From a virus, in the IMG/VR virus record IMGVR_UViG_3300042515_001753, positions 1-64,000 of that record: DNA of 64,000 bases. The stretch is one strand, 5' to 3'. This document shows, piece after piece, positions 26,373 through 33,549 of the stretch (within the stretch, counting starts at the first letter, position 1; every line of letters starts with the position of its first letter). The notes beneath the pieces are model-generated. The model worked only from the letters and a program-made list of their open reading frames with translations, ran no database searches and was not told the DNA's origin. The position numbers and the translations under genes are program-made.

Positions 26373-27427
26373 TTTAAGAACTCCTTTAAATTATCACTAT
26401 TTCTTGGTATATTAATTGCCTCGCAAGAAGGATATGGATTACTTTTTGCAAAATCATTAATGATCACTCTCTTACAATGAGGTAATCCCATAACTAGTTC
26501 ATCATATAAAATATTTTTTTCTTCTAATTCAGAGACCGTTATATCTTTCATATGTTTTGGTCTACTTGTTGTCAAAATTATTTTTACTTTACCTGATGCA
26601 TATAAAGAATTTAAATAATTAATATTGTCTTGAAGAGGATCGGCATTACCAATATAAGGTGGAAAATGTATAGAAGAGTTTGTTACCAAAGTTCCATCGA
26701 TATCAACAAATAAACACTTATATTGAGATTTATACTTGTTCCAAGATTCAAGCGTTCCCCAATCTTTAAAATTAAAAGTTTTAAGACCATAAAAAGTAGA
26801 ACCAGATAACATCATCTCAAATATAATATGGCTAATATAGCACTCACCTTCCATGTCTTTTAGTTTCTCATAGGTAACACAAAATTCTTTTGCATCAGAG
26901 AAAGCATATCCACCACTGGAAAAAGTAGAACTAATAACTTGTTTTTCTACAATATTAGTTACTATTTCATTAATATCAAGTTCAATATAACTTTTAGTTC
27001 TAGCATTAATATTATCCATATCATTTAAGTCAAAATATGCAATTTGGTTTTTTTCTTCTACCAATTCACATTCATAATATCCATCAGAATCTTTAATAAA
27101 AATGAATCCATCTAATGAATTTTTATTTAAAAAATTATAAACAGTCTCTGACTGAGATTTAGTTTGATTGGATAGTAGAATAATATTTGATTTTTTATTT
27201 AATTGAAGTTCTTCAAGTTCTTCAGTAAAACCTTTTATAAAATTATATTTGTCTTCATGTTCTTGAAGGCAAATAAAATATATACTTTCAAAAAAATCTA
27301 AATTTAATCCTAATATAGATTCCGTAACCATAAATCTATTAGTCATTGGATGTGTTAGCATCCATTTTGGTCTCATATTTGGGAAACGACTAGACCTTCC
27401 CGCCATAGGAATTATTAAAGTCCGCAT
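26369..27427 (-). CDS. Nucleotidyltransferase-HAD phosphatase fusion (352 aa)
   Basis: Residues 1-~230 are a nucleotidyltransferase of the sugar-phosphate or LicC type: IPMAGRSSRFPNMRPKWML (GxGxR-like loop plus K), FIFIKDSDGYYEC (metal-binding acidic motif). Residues ~236-352 form a HAD hydrolase: LFVDIDGTLV with catalytic D242/D244, ILTTSRPKHM (motif II), KRVIINDFAK (motif IV). Such fusions with a neighbouring kinase occur in capsule modification loci. Together they could make and trim an activated sugar or polyol phosphate; the substrate is unknown. Confidence 0.75.
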   Translation of the reverse strand: MRTLIIPMAGRSSRFPNMRPKWMLTHPMTNRFMVTESILGLNLDFFESIYFICLQEHEDKYNFIKGFTEELEELQLNKKSNIILLSNQTKSQSETVYNFLNKNSLDGFIFIKDSDGYYECELVEEKNQIAYFDLNDMDNINARTKSYIELDINEIVTNIVEKQVISSTFSSGGYAFSDAKEFCVTYEKLKDMEGECYISHIIFEMMLSGSTFYGLKTFNFKDWGTLESWNKYKSQYKCLFVDIDGTLVTNSSIHFPPYIGNADPLQDNINYLNSLYASGKVKIILTTSRPKHMKDITVSELEEKNILYDELVMGLPHCKRVIINDFAKSNPYPSCEAINIPRNSDNLKEFLK

Positions 27428-28217
27428 ATAACTTTGACGATTTTACCATTGTATCAAGTATACTTCTTTGATCAGAAAAAGTCAAGTAAGGTTCAATTCT
27501 CAAACTATTCATTGCTTCTAAAATATCAAATTCATCAGTATCAATAAATTTAGAGTATCTATAATAAAGTTGATTCCAGATATGTTTATAAATTTGCTCC
27601 AATCTATTTGACTGTATGTTTTGAGTTTTGATACCCCAGAGATGGTAAAGATCTTGTTTCAATTTGACAAGATCAGAAATAAAACTATCAACATAACAGT
27701 CAAGAAAATCAATAAAAAATAATCTATTTTTATGAAAAATAATATTATTAAAAGTTAAATCTCCATGACAAAAAGTTTTAGGAACATAAACATCTTGCTT
27801 ACCAATTAAAAGTTCAATGTATTCCAAATAATTCTTATAACAAGTTTTATTTTTTAAAAATTTAATTTTTTCATCAATATTTGGTTGAACATTAATCAAT
27901 CGATAGTTTGAAATAAGAGAATCAAAATATTCAAATAAAGTATCAATGACAAATTCTATGTCCTTAATAGAAGATGTAGAAAAAAATTTCACAAAAGATT
28001 TTCCAGGAATGTATTCCATATCAAAATACCCGTCCTGAATATTATGAACTTTGGGGGTATCTATATTCTTTAAAATTCGATGAGAAAATAAAACTTGTTT
28101 ATTAACTTGTAAAGAAAGTCTTGAGTTATAATTGATTGATGAAGAATATTTTCTAAGTACTCTGCTATCAATTAATTCAAGTTTACATCCAGATAATCCT
28201 ACAGAAAAATCTAACAT
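27390..28217 (-). CDS. Aminoglycoside/choline kinase-like phosphotransferase (275 aa)
   Basis: Kinase-like fold: FDMEYIPGKSF (hinge), TFCHGDLTFNNIIF (Brenner motif HGDxxxxN with catalytic Asp, residues ~150-160), LFFIDFLDCYVDS (metal-binding DFxD). Similar to APH/choline kinase (LicA) proteins. Its end overlaps the start of the nucleotidyltransferase-HAD gene by 38 bases. The pairing suggests phosphorylation followed by nucleotide activation, a LicA/LicC-like scheme for decorating the glycan. Confidence 0.7.
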   Translation of the reverse strand: MLDFSVGLSGCKLELIDSRVLRKYSSSINYNSRLSLQVNKQVLFSHRILKNIDTPKVHNIQDGYFDMEYIPGKSFVKFFSTSSIKDIEFVIDTLFEYFDSLISNYRLINVQPNIDEKIKFLKNKTCYKNYLEYIELLIGKQDVYVPKTFCHGDLTFNNIIFHKNRLFFIDFLDCYVDSFISDLVKLKQDLYHLWGIKTQNIQSNRLEQIYKHIWNQLYYRYSKFIDTDEFDILEAMNSLRIEPYLTFSDQRSILDTMVKSSKLYADFNNSYGGKV

Positions 28218-28260
28218 TGAGGATATTGATAAATTTTATGCTACTTTCATTAGAAATAAT

Positions 28261-29193
28261 TTAAATAATATTTTCCAAATACCACTTATAAGTTGATTGA
28301 ATACCTTCACGAAGACCAATTTTGGGATTCCAACCAAGTGCTTTAATTTTATCCACATTCAAAAGTTTTCTTGGTGTTCCATTTGGTTTTGTTGCATCCC
28401 AATTGATATGACGGTCATAACCAACAACATCAGAAATTGTTTCTGCCAGTTGTTTAATTGTCACATCCTCACCAGTCCCAACATTAATATGTTCTGGATT
28501 ATTATAATTTTTCATAGAAATATAACATGCTTCAGCCAAATCGTCAACATGAAGAAATTCTCTCATAGCAGAACCATCTCCCCATAGTTTCACTTCCCAA
28601 TGTTCGCTATGGTTAAGGGAATTATGAAACTTAGCAATCATCGCAGGAAGAACGTGCCCAGTCTCCCAATCAAAGTTATCATAAGGACCATAAAGATTTG
28701 TAGGCATTAAAGAAATTGCCTTAAACCCATATTGCTTATAATATGCTTGACACATTTTAACGCCAGCAATTTTTGCTATTGCATAAGCATCATTTGTAGG
28801 TTCTAGAGGGCTTGATAATAGTTGATCTTCAGTAATCGGTTGTTTAGCAAGTTTTGGATAAATGCAAGATGAACCAAGAAATAAAAGTTTCTTAACACCA
28901 AAATTATAAGATGAATTAATGATATTATTTTGTATCATTAAGTTATCATATATGAATTCTCCAGGATAATTGTAATTTGCCATAATACCACCAACTTTTG
29001 CAGCGGCAAGAAAAACATATTCAGGTTCTTCTGAGCAAAAATATCTTTCAGTTTCATCTTGATTTGTAAAATCTACATCGTCACGAGTTCCTTTGATGAT
29101 GTTAGTATATCCTTTACTTGCAAGATTTCTGACAATTGCAGATCCAACCATTCCGTTGGCACCTGCAACTAAAATTTTAGAATCACTGTCCAT
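28261..29193 (-). CDS. fcl: GDP-L-fucose synthase
   Basis: Start at 29193 ([17 protein letters not shown]) overlaps gmd by 11 bases. Motifs of GDP-4-keto-6-deoxymannose epimerase/reductase: [51 protein letters not shown] (YxxxK), [43 protein letters not shown]. It carries out the last two steps to GDP-L-fucose using NADPH. With gmd upstream the phage can make GDP-fucose from GDP-mannose, supplying the GT11 enzyme at 14.4 kb. Confidence 0.93.
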   Translation of the reverse strand: MDSDSKILVAGANGMVGSAIVRNLASKGYTNIIKGTRDDVDFTNQDETERYFCSEEPEYVFLAAAKVGGIMANYNYPGEFIYDNLMIQNNIINSSYNFGVKKLLFLGSSCIYPKLAKQPITEDQLLSSPLEPTNDAYAIAKIAGVKMCQAYYKQYGFKAISLMPTNLYGPYDNFDWETGHVLPAMIAKFHNSLNHSEHWEVKLWGDGSAMREFLHVDDLAEACYISMKNYNNPEHINVGTGEDVTIKQLAETISDVVGYDRHINWDATKPNGTPRKLLNVDKIKALGWNPKIGLREGIQSTYKWYLENII

Positions 29194-30184
29194 AAATGCA
29201 CATATCCTCAACTAATTGATTAAAAGAAATCTTAGGTTCCCAACCTAATTTTTTCTTTGCCTTAGAGGCATCCCCCAATAAAGTCTCTACTTCAGCAGGT
29301 CTAAAATATTTAGGATTGACTTTAATGACTGCTTTCTTAGTATTCCAATCATATCCCACCTCATCAAGACCTTCACCCATCCATTCAATCTTCATACCAA
29401 AGTAAGGTGCTGCTGCCTCAACGAACTCACGCACCGAGTACTGCTCTCCTGTGGCAATTACATAATCATCTGCCTCATCTTGCTTAAGCATTAACCACAT
29501 CGCCTCTACGAAGTCCTTAGCGTGTCCCCAGTCCCTCTTTGAGTTTAGATTCCCGAGATATAATATATCTTGTTCCCCAGTTGAAATGCGTGATAATCCT
29601 CTAGTGATTTTTCTTGTAACAAAAGTTTCTCCTCTTCTAGGGGATTCGTGATTGAAAAGAATTCCAGAAGATGCATGTAATCCGTAAGATTCTCTGTAGT
29701 TTTTGACGATCCAGTATCCATATAATTTTGCAACTCCATAAGGTGAACGAGGATAAAATGGTGTGGTTTCTTTCTGAGGTATCTCTTGAACTTTACCGAA
29801 CATCTCAGAAGTAGATGCCTGATAAATTCGGGTTTTATTCTCCATACCAAGAAGACGAACTGCCTCAAGAATACGAAGAGTGCCGAGACCATCAACCATA
29901 CCAGTATACTCAGGTATCTCAAAAGACACTTTTACATGACTCTGAGCACCCAGATTATATATTTCATCTGGTTGAACTTGCTGAATAACTCTTACAAGAT
30001 TTGTGGAGTCAGTCAAATCACCATAGTGCAATTTGATTTGATTGTAAATATGATCAATTCTTTGAGTATTGATTTGAGAAGCACGACGAATAATACCATG
30101 AACTTCATATCCTTTCTCTAGGAGAAGTTCGGCAAGATATGATCCGTCTTGACCTGAAATTCCCGAAATTAAAGCAACTTTCAT
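29183..30184 (-). CDS. gmd: GDP-mannose 4,6-dehydratase
   Basis: Clear Gmd family member: [69 protein letters not shown] (YxxxK), [17 protein letters not shown] (conserved [10 protein letters not shown]), [17 protein letters not shown]. Converts GDP-mannose to GDP-4-keto-6-deoxymannose. First gene of the large polysaccharide operon; its promoter (TTGCAT-17-TATAAT at 30205-30233) overlaps a terminator and lies downstream of a long structured leader. Confidence 0.95.
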   Translation of the reverse strand: MKVALISGISGQDGSYLAELLLEKGYEVHGIIRRASQINTQRIDHIYNQIKLHYGDLTDSTNLVRVIQQVQPDEIYNLGAQSHVKVSFEIPEYTGMVDGLGTLRILEAVRLLGMENKTRIYQASTSEMFGKVQEIPQKETTPFYPRSPYGVAKLYGYWIVKNYRESYGLHASSGILFNHESPRRGETFVTRKITRGLSRISTGEQDILYLGNLNSKRDWGHAKDFVEAMWLMLKQDEADDYVIATGEQYSVREFVEAAAPYFGMKIEWMGEGLDEVGYDWNTKKAVIKVNPKYFRPAEVETLLGDASKAKKKLGWEPKISFNQLVEDMCIYGQ

Positions 30185-30204
30185 ATAAGAACTACTTTTT
30201 TATT

Positions 30205-30233
30205 ATTATAGCAAAAAAGGAGAGTTTATGCAA
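30205..30233 (-). promoter_or_regulatory. Promoter TTGCAT-17-TATAAT for the glycan operon
   Basis: -35 TTGCAT (30228-30233) lies in the loop of the terminator hairpin 30219-30239, with a 17-base spacer to TATAAT (30205-30210). Start expected near 30198, about 14 bases before the gmd ATG. Confidence 0.6.
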
Positions 30234-30239
30234 CTCTCC
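30212..30239 (-). terminator. Terminator/attenuator before gmd
   Basis: Minus strand GGAGAG, 9-base loop, CTCTCC followed by TTTTTT. It would stop transcripts coming from the structured leader at 30242-30412, so it could act as an attenuator if the leader folds alternatively. Confidence 0.65.
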
Positions 30240-30241
30240 TT

Positions 30242-30412
30242 GTATAGCATGTAATAACCCTTTAATCAAGGGGGAGTTGCGCTTCTCCAGGTTGCTCGCC
30301 ACCAATTCTTTGACTGGAAATTGGAAACCAGACGGGAGTAACCTCCATCCGCACCAGTCGTCATTTATATCGCCCATACGACAAGGGCATTAAGGGGTCA
30401 TATTTGACTCCA
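30242..30412 (-). ncRNA. Structured leader RNA upstream of gmd (possible wcaG-type motif)
   Basis: A 170-base gene-free stretch rich in complementary segments on the minus strand: GCCC/GGGC around 30390-30374, CCAATT/AATTGG around 30328-30306, GGAG/CTCC pairs near 30350 and 30285. It ends at the terminator before gmd-fcl. The wcaG RNA motif of cyanophages is reported upstream of exopolysaccharide genes, so this is a candidate, not a verified match. A 61-codon frame (30192-30377) crosses it but shows no convincing protein character. Confidence 0.4.
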
Positions 30413-30484
30413 CCAGTACTTTTAGAGTCTCTCCGTGACTAAAGGGGGTTCATCACCGACCAGTACTTTTAGAGACTCTCCGTG
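30413..30484 (-). repeat. 25-base direct repeat pair
   Basis: 30413-30437 and 30460-30484 share 24 of 25 bases (plus strand CCAGTACTTTTAGAG, one mismatch, CTCTCCGTG). The right copy covers the last codons and stop of the 85-aa gene (TESL-stop); the left copy is non-coding. It looks like duplication of a gene end at an insertion boundary. Confidence 0.8.
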
Positions 30485-30726
30485 TCTTCATCATCGTCTC
30501 TTATATAACAAGGTACTCTATCAGGGTCCAACCATTTAGCATAATTAAAGTCTTCCATAGCAGTCAAGCACTGCATCTGATTATCAAACAGATAGATATC
30601 ATTCCATCGTTTGGTATAATAATCTTTTTTCTGAAGGCGATAATCGGGTTTGTTGTTAAGTTCAATAATACCCTTTTCTACAAACCGATATTCTTCTCGT
30701 TCCAAGAGAACTTTAGATTGAATCAT
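30469..30726 (-). CDS. Hypothetical protein (85 aa)
   Basis: Not recognised. Charged protein starting MIQSKVLLEREEYRFVEKG, with tyrosine- and aspartate-rich middle (KKDYYTKRWNDIYLFDNQMQ) and acidic end (RDDDEDTESL). Overlaps the 71-aa gene upstream by 4 bases (ATGA), so the two form an early operon from the promoter at 30962-30990. Confidence 0.65.
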   Translation of the reverse strand: MIQSKVLLEREEYRFVEKGIIELNNKPDYRLQKKDYYTKRWNDIYLFDNQMQCLTAMEDFNYAKWLDPDRVPCYIRDDDEDTESL

Positions 30727-30938
30727 TTTACTTCAACAGTTTCAAGGTCCTGAATAAGATAATCAATTAGAATGTCATAGTTATCCAAAGCATCCTCAGA
30801 GAACATTACACCTTCATTTTGATAATATCGACGAATTTTTTTGTAAAGTTTTGGACTCTTTACATCAAGATAAAAATCACCATTCGCGGCGGCACGAAGA
30901 GTACTAAGTTCTTTCTTGAATTTGATAGTCAGAGACAT
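30723..30938 (-). CDS. Hypothetical protein (71 aa)
   Basis: Not recognised. MSLTIKFKKELSTLRAAANG, then basic YKKIRRYYQNEG and an acidic C-terminus (YLIQDLETVEVK). Small alpha/beta protein, no motif. Follows a TTGACA-17-TATAAT promoter, indicating early expression. Confidence 0.65.
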   Translation of the reverse strand: MSLTIKFKKELSTLRAAANGDFYLDVKSPKLYKKIRRYYQNEGVMFSEDALDNYDILIDYLIQDLETVEVK

Positions 30939-30961
30939 CGCTTTGATTTGTTTACCTTGTT

Positions 30962-30990
30962 ATTATAGAGTGATTTGAGTTTTATGTCAA
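30962..30990 (-). promoter_or_regulatory. Consensus promoter TTGACA-17-TATAAT
   Basis: Exact hexamers at 30985-30990 and 30962-30967, 24 bases before the 71-aa gene. It lies immediately downstream of tRNA-Pro. Confidence 0.75.
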
Positions 30991-31014
30991 GTGTACCAGT
31001 CTCGGAACTGGCAA

Positions 31015-31088
31015 TCGGGCATAGAGGATTTGAACCTCTGACCTTTCCGGCCCAAGCGGAACGCGCTACCAAACTGCGCTAATGCCCG
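31015..31088 (-). tRNA. tRNA-Pro(TGG)
   Basis: Cloverleaf with acceptor CGGGCAT/ATGCCCG, anticodon loop CTTGGGC and T arm AGAGG-TTCAAAT-CCTCT. A second Pro(TGG) is at 36850. Confidence 0.93.
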
Positions 31089-31101
31089 TATTTCTTTATG
31101 T

Positions 31102-31130
31102 ATAATACCATGACTACCCCATCATGTCAA
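31102..31130 (-). promoter_or_regulatory. Promoter TTGACA-17-TATTAT for tRNA-Pro
   Basis: TTGACA at 31125-31130, TATTAT at 31102-31107, placed between tRNA-Ser and tRNA-Pro. Confidence 0.65.
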
Positions 31131-31132
31131 TA

Positions 31133-31215
31133 CGGAAAGAACAGGAATCGAACCTGCGAAGTTTTTACACCCAGCCGCTTTCAAGGCGGTGTCCTCGACC
31201 AACCGGACTCTTTCC
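31133..31215 (-). tRNA. tRNA-Ser(TGA)
   Basis: Class II tRNA with long variable arm; acceptor GGAAAGA/TCTTTCC, anticodon loop CTTGAAA on stem ACCGC/GCGGC, T arm GCAGG-TTCGATT-CCTGT. Confidence 0.93.
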
Positions 31216-31226
31216 AAAATAAGTCC

Positions 31227-31487
31227 TTAACGGACTTCAAAATCAAGTCGTCTTACTTTACGCTGACGCCTTGCTTCTTGAAAGGCAAGGTCTTCATTCG
31301 TAAGAACAGTAGACTTTTCTTTGATACTCATATAGTTTACCATAACGACCTTTGATAAGTCAAGTGCCGCAATATTTTCATTATTACGAATGGTTGCCAT
31401 ATTAGGACATCCACAAGTAATTGTTTTACCAGACTTCCCTTCAATCTCGCTTCCGCAAGGCTTACATCTAACTTTTAAGTTTTCCAT
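31227..31487 (-). CDS. Hypothetical zinc-ribbon-like protein (86 aa)
   Basis: N-terminal CKPC (residues 8-11) and TCGCPN (residues 25-30) could make a zinc ribbon; the rest (LDLSKVVMVNYMSIKEKS, then FQEARRQRKVRRLDFEV) is basic and helical. Such small zinc proteins are common in T4-like cyanophages. Ends 11 bases before tRNA-Ser. No function assigned. Confidence 0.6.
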   Translation of the reverse strand: MENLKVRCKPCGSEIEGKSGKTITCGCPNMATIRNNENIAALDLSKVVMVNYMSIKEKSTVLTNEDLAFQEARRQRKVRRLDFEVR

Positions 31488-31499
31488 CGCTATAATTAA

Positions 31500-31943
31500 T
31501 TATTCAGTAAATGATCTTAACATCCAAACTGCTTTTCCGTGAGATTCATTCAAATCGTCAACAAGATTAATAGTTCCTTTTGAGTTTTGTTTCTCTGCTT
31601 CATCGGACACCTCGGTAAGCATCTCAATAATTTTCTTATGGTCTCCCATCAATTGCTCAACCATAGTCTTGGCATCAATAGACTGTGTGCTATTTGACGC
31701 CTGCTCCACTCCAGAGACCTCTGTAATGCGTGTGAGGGTGCTTACAGGTTTCATACCCAGGAATCGCATATGCTCGGTGATACGGTCGATTTCCTCAAAC
31801 ATTTCCTCATATTGCCCACCAAACAAATCGTGATACTCCTTAAAATTGGGTCCAACAACATTCCAGTGATATATCCAAGTTTTATGAAATAAGACGAAAA
31901 GTGATGCCTGTGTATCACTCAATAGTTTGAATAGTTTTTCCAT
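31500..31943 (-). CDS. dps: Dps-like ferritin (147 aa)
   Basis: Dps ferroxidase signature spread over the first two helices: YHWNVVGPNFKEYHDLF (His ligands) and YEEMFEEIDRITEHMRFLG (Asp/Glu ligands), residues ~25-64, followed by the four-helix-bundle remainder. Dps forms 12-mers that oxidise and store iron using hydrogen peroxide and protect DNA. In a phage it may protect viral DNA from light-driven oxidative damage or bind iron. It sits alone between tRNA-Val and the zinc-ribbon gene. Confidence 0.88.
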   Translation of the reverse strand: MEKLFKLLSDTQASLFVLFHKTWIYHWNVVGPNFKEYHDLFGGQYEEMFEEIDRITEHMRFLGMKPVSTLTRITEVSGVEQASNSTQSIDAKTMVEQLMGDHKKIIEMLTEVSDEAEKQNSKGTINLVDDLNESHGKAVWMLRSFTE

Positions 31944-31971
31944 TACTCAAAGTAGTTTTGAGTATTTATAA

Positions 31972-32044
31972 TGAGCAATCGCAGATTCGAACTGCGGACT
32001 TTCTGAATGTAAATCAGACACTCTAACCGCTGAGTTAATCGCCC
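31972..32044 (-). tRNA. tRNA-Val(TAC)
   Basis: Acceptor GGGCGAT/ATTGCTC (with two G-U pairs), anticodon stem TCTGA/TCAGA with loop TTTACAT, T arm CGCAG-TTCGAAT-CTGCG. Confidence 0.92.
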
Positions 32045-32050
32045 CTAAAG

Positions 32051-32185
32051 TCAAGACTGATTCATCATATATTCTACCGTAGTTGCTATATCATTCATAG
32101 CATCACGGAGATTTTCTCTTTGACCAGATTCTTGTTTACGAATTGGACGAGAACTATCACACAGAGTCCACCTCCACTGATTCAT
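32051..32185 (-). CDS. Small hypothetical protein (44 aa)
   Basis: Begins MNQWRWTLCDSSRPIRKQES and ends DIATTVEYMMNQS, strongly helical in the second half. Its start lies inside the 3' end of the 80-aa gene (29-base overlap). No motif. Supported by its length, codon use and by filling the space to tRNA-Val exactly. Confidence 0.5.
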   Translation of the reverse strand: MNQWRWTLCDSSRPIRKQESGQRENLRDAMNDIATTVEYMMNQS

Positions 32186-32399
32186 TTCTGAGCAGAACCA
32201 TAGATTTATCTTCATTCTTATAGTGTTCTAACTTAATCCAATTTATAAGAGCATTTACTTCCATCATTTTTTGTTCATCTTGTTTAATGACGATATCAGA
32301 AGGAAGTTCTCCAAAGTTAATGATTAATGGAATTGCAGTTTTATAGTATTCTAATGCTTCTATAGCAAGTTTTCTATCACGTTGAGAAATAAGCGACAT
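32157..32399 (-). CDS. Hypothetical protein (80 aa)
   Basis: Start at 32399 (MSLISQRDRKLAIEALEYYK) is chosen because a full Shine-Dalgarno AGGAGGT stands 3 bases upstream; the longer frame to 32432 lacks one. Helical with INWIKLEHYKNEDK in the middle. Unknown function. Promoter TTGACG-17-TATAAT at 32421-32449. Confidence 0.65.
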   Translation of the reverse strand: MSLISQRDRKLAIEALEYYKTAIPLIINFGELPSDIVIKQDEQKMMEVNALINWIKLEHYKNEDKSMVLLRNESVEVDSV

Positions 32400-32420
32400 A
32401 GACCTCCTAACTCGTTTCTT

Positions 32421-32449
32421 ATTATACGACAAAAGGGAGGTTTCGTCAA
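32421..32449 (-). promoter_or_regulatory. Promoter TTGACG-17-TATAAT
   Basis: -35 at 32444-32449, -10 at 32421-32426; directly follows the end of pstS and drives the 80-aa gene. Confidence 0.7.
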
Positions 32450-32464
32450 CCCCCCATATCTATA

Positions 32465-33427
32465 TCAGTTACCGATACGCTTTACGGCAATTCTTGATTT
32501 GTTGAGAATGCTACCGGCAAGAGGAACATAACCCAGATCATCAGCAAGCATTTGTGCCTTAGAACTCAAAGCATAATTGAGTGCCTGTTGAATATCACCA
32601 GTCTTTGCACCATTTCCAGTCTTATAGGCAAGAATCCAAGTCAGAGTGGAGATAGGATATGCACCAGAGGCAGAAGGATTAGGATTTTCGCCAGCAAGAT
32701 TTGCATCCAGTTTGATAGAGTTTAGAGCAATAGCACCAGACTTAGCAGTAGGAAGAACAAACTGCCCTGCCTTATTTTGAACTGCTGCTGTCTGAAGTTT
32801 ATTTGCTTTCACAAATCCGGTATTCACATAACCAATAGAACCAGGAGTGGTCTTAACAGTACCAGAAACACCTTCATTTCCTTTACCACCAATACCAACA
32901 GGCCATTTTACTGACTTACCAACTCCAGGTTTCCAACCACCAAAAGCATCCAGAGAATTAGTAAATGCAAAAGTAGTTCCAGAACCATCAGAACGATGAA
33001 CCACAAGAATAGGTCCAGCAGCACATCCAAGTGCCTTCCAGTTCTTGATGGTTCCAGAAAACACATCTACAGTTTGCTTCTGAGTGAGTTTCAGAGTGCA
33101 TCCAGGTTTGTTATAAGCAACGGCAATAGTTCCACCCACCATAGGAATTTGAACCACGCCACGCTTAACTTTACTTGCCTCTTTTGACGAAATAGGTTCA
33201 TCAGTTGCACCAAAATCGACAGTTCCTGCGACATACTGACGGACACCAGAACCAGAACCAACTGACTGATAATTCACACGATTGCCAGTTTCAGAAGCAT
33301 AACCTTGGAACCAGCGTTGATAGATGGGTGCTGGAAAGGTGGCACCAGCACCATTCAAAGGAGGTCCAGCAAGAGCGGCAACAGGAGCAGCAACCAGACC
33401 AGCAACAATAAGATTTTTGAGTTTCAT
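32465..33427 (-). CDS. pstS: Phosphate ABC transporter substrate-binding protein
   Basis: Signal peptide of ~20 residues (MKLKNLIVAGLVAAPVAALA), then the PstS signatures GAGATFPAPIYQRWF, QSVGSGSGVRQYV, DFGATDEPIS, VVHRSDGSGTTFAFT and KGNEGVSGTVKTTPG, the residues that cage phosphate. The protein would be exported to the host periplasm and feed phosphate to the host PstCAB importer; the phage needs phosphate for DNA. pstS is a known cyanophage auxiliary gene under host PhoB control, and a Pho-box-like repeat stands upstream here. Confidence 0.95.
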   Translation of the reverse strand: MKLKNLIVAGLVAAPVAALAGPPLNGAGATFPAPIYQRWFQGYASETGNRVNYQSVGSGSGVRQYVAGTVDFGATDEPISSKEASKVKRGVVQIPMVGGTIAVAYNKPGCTLKLTQKQTVDVFSGTIKNWKALGCAAGPILVVHRSDGSGTTFAFTNSLDAFGGWKPGVGKSVKWPVGIGGKGNEGVSGTVKTTPGSIGYVNTGFVKANKLQTAAVQNKAGQFVLPTAKSGAIALNSIKLDANLAGENPNPSASGAYPISTLTWILAYKTGNGAKTGDIQQALNYALSSKAQMLADDLGYVPLAGSILNKSRIAVKRIGN

Positions 33428-33450
33428 AAAAAGTGAATAACTACAGAGTA

Positions 33451-33495
33451 ATTATAAGGTAAAGGAAAGATAAAATCAACTAAGATTTGGTTAAG
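33451..33495 (-). promoter_or_regulatory. Pho-box-like promoter of pstS
   Basis: Two 8-base direct repeats in 11-base register, CTTAACCA (33495-33488) and CTTAGTTG (33484-33477), stand 20 bases before a TATAAT (33456-33451); no normal -35 is present. The cyanobacterial Pho box is tandem CTTAACCT with 3-base spacing, so the first copy matches 7/8. Confidence 0.65.
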
Positions 33496-33497
33496 AC

Positions 33498-33525
33498 AAA
33501 AAAAAGCACCCAAAGAATGGGTGCT
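33498..33525 (-). terminator. Terminator of the porin gene
   Basis: AGCACCC, 7-base loop, GGGTGCT followed by TTTTTTT on the minus strand, between the porin stop and the pstS promoter. Confidence 0.8.
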
Positions 33526-33549
33526 TCTACTCATATTATGAGTTGTTTA

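Noticed and set aside
30192-30377. 61-codon minus-strand frame before gmd (MGDINDDWCGW...)
   Set aside because: It crosses the terminator and promoter of gmd, has no ribosome site and lies in a strongly structured leader; kept as possible RNA instead.
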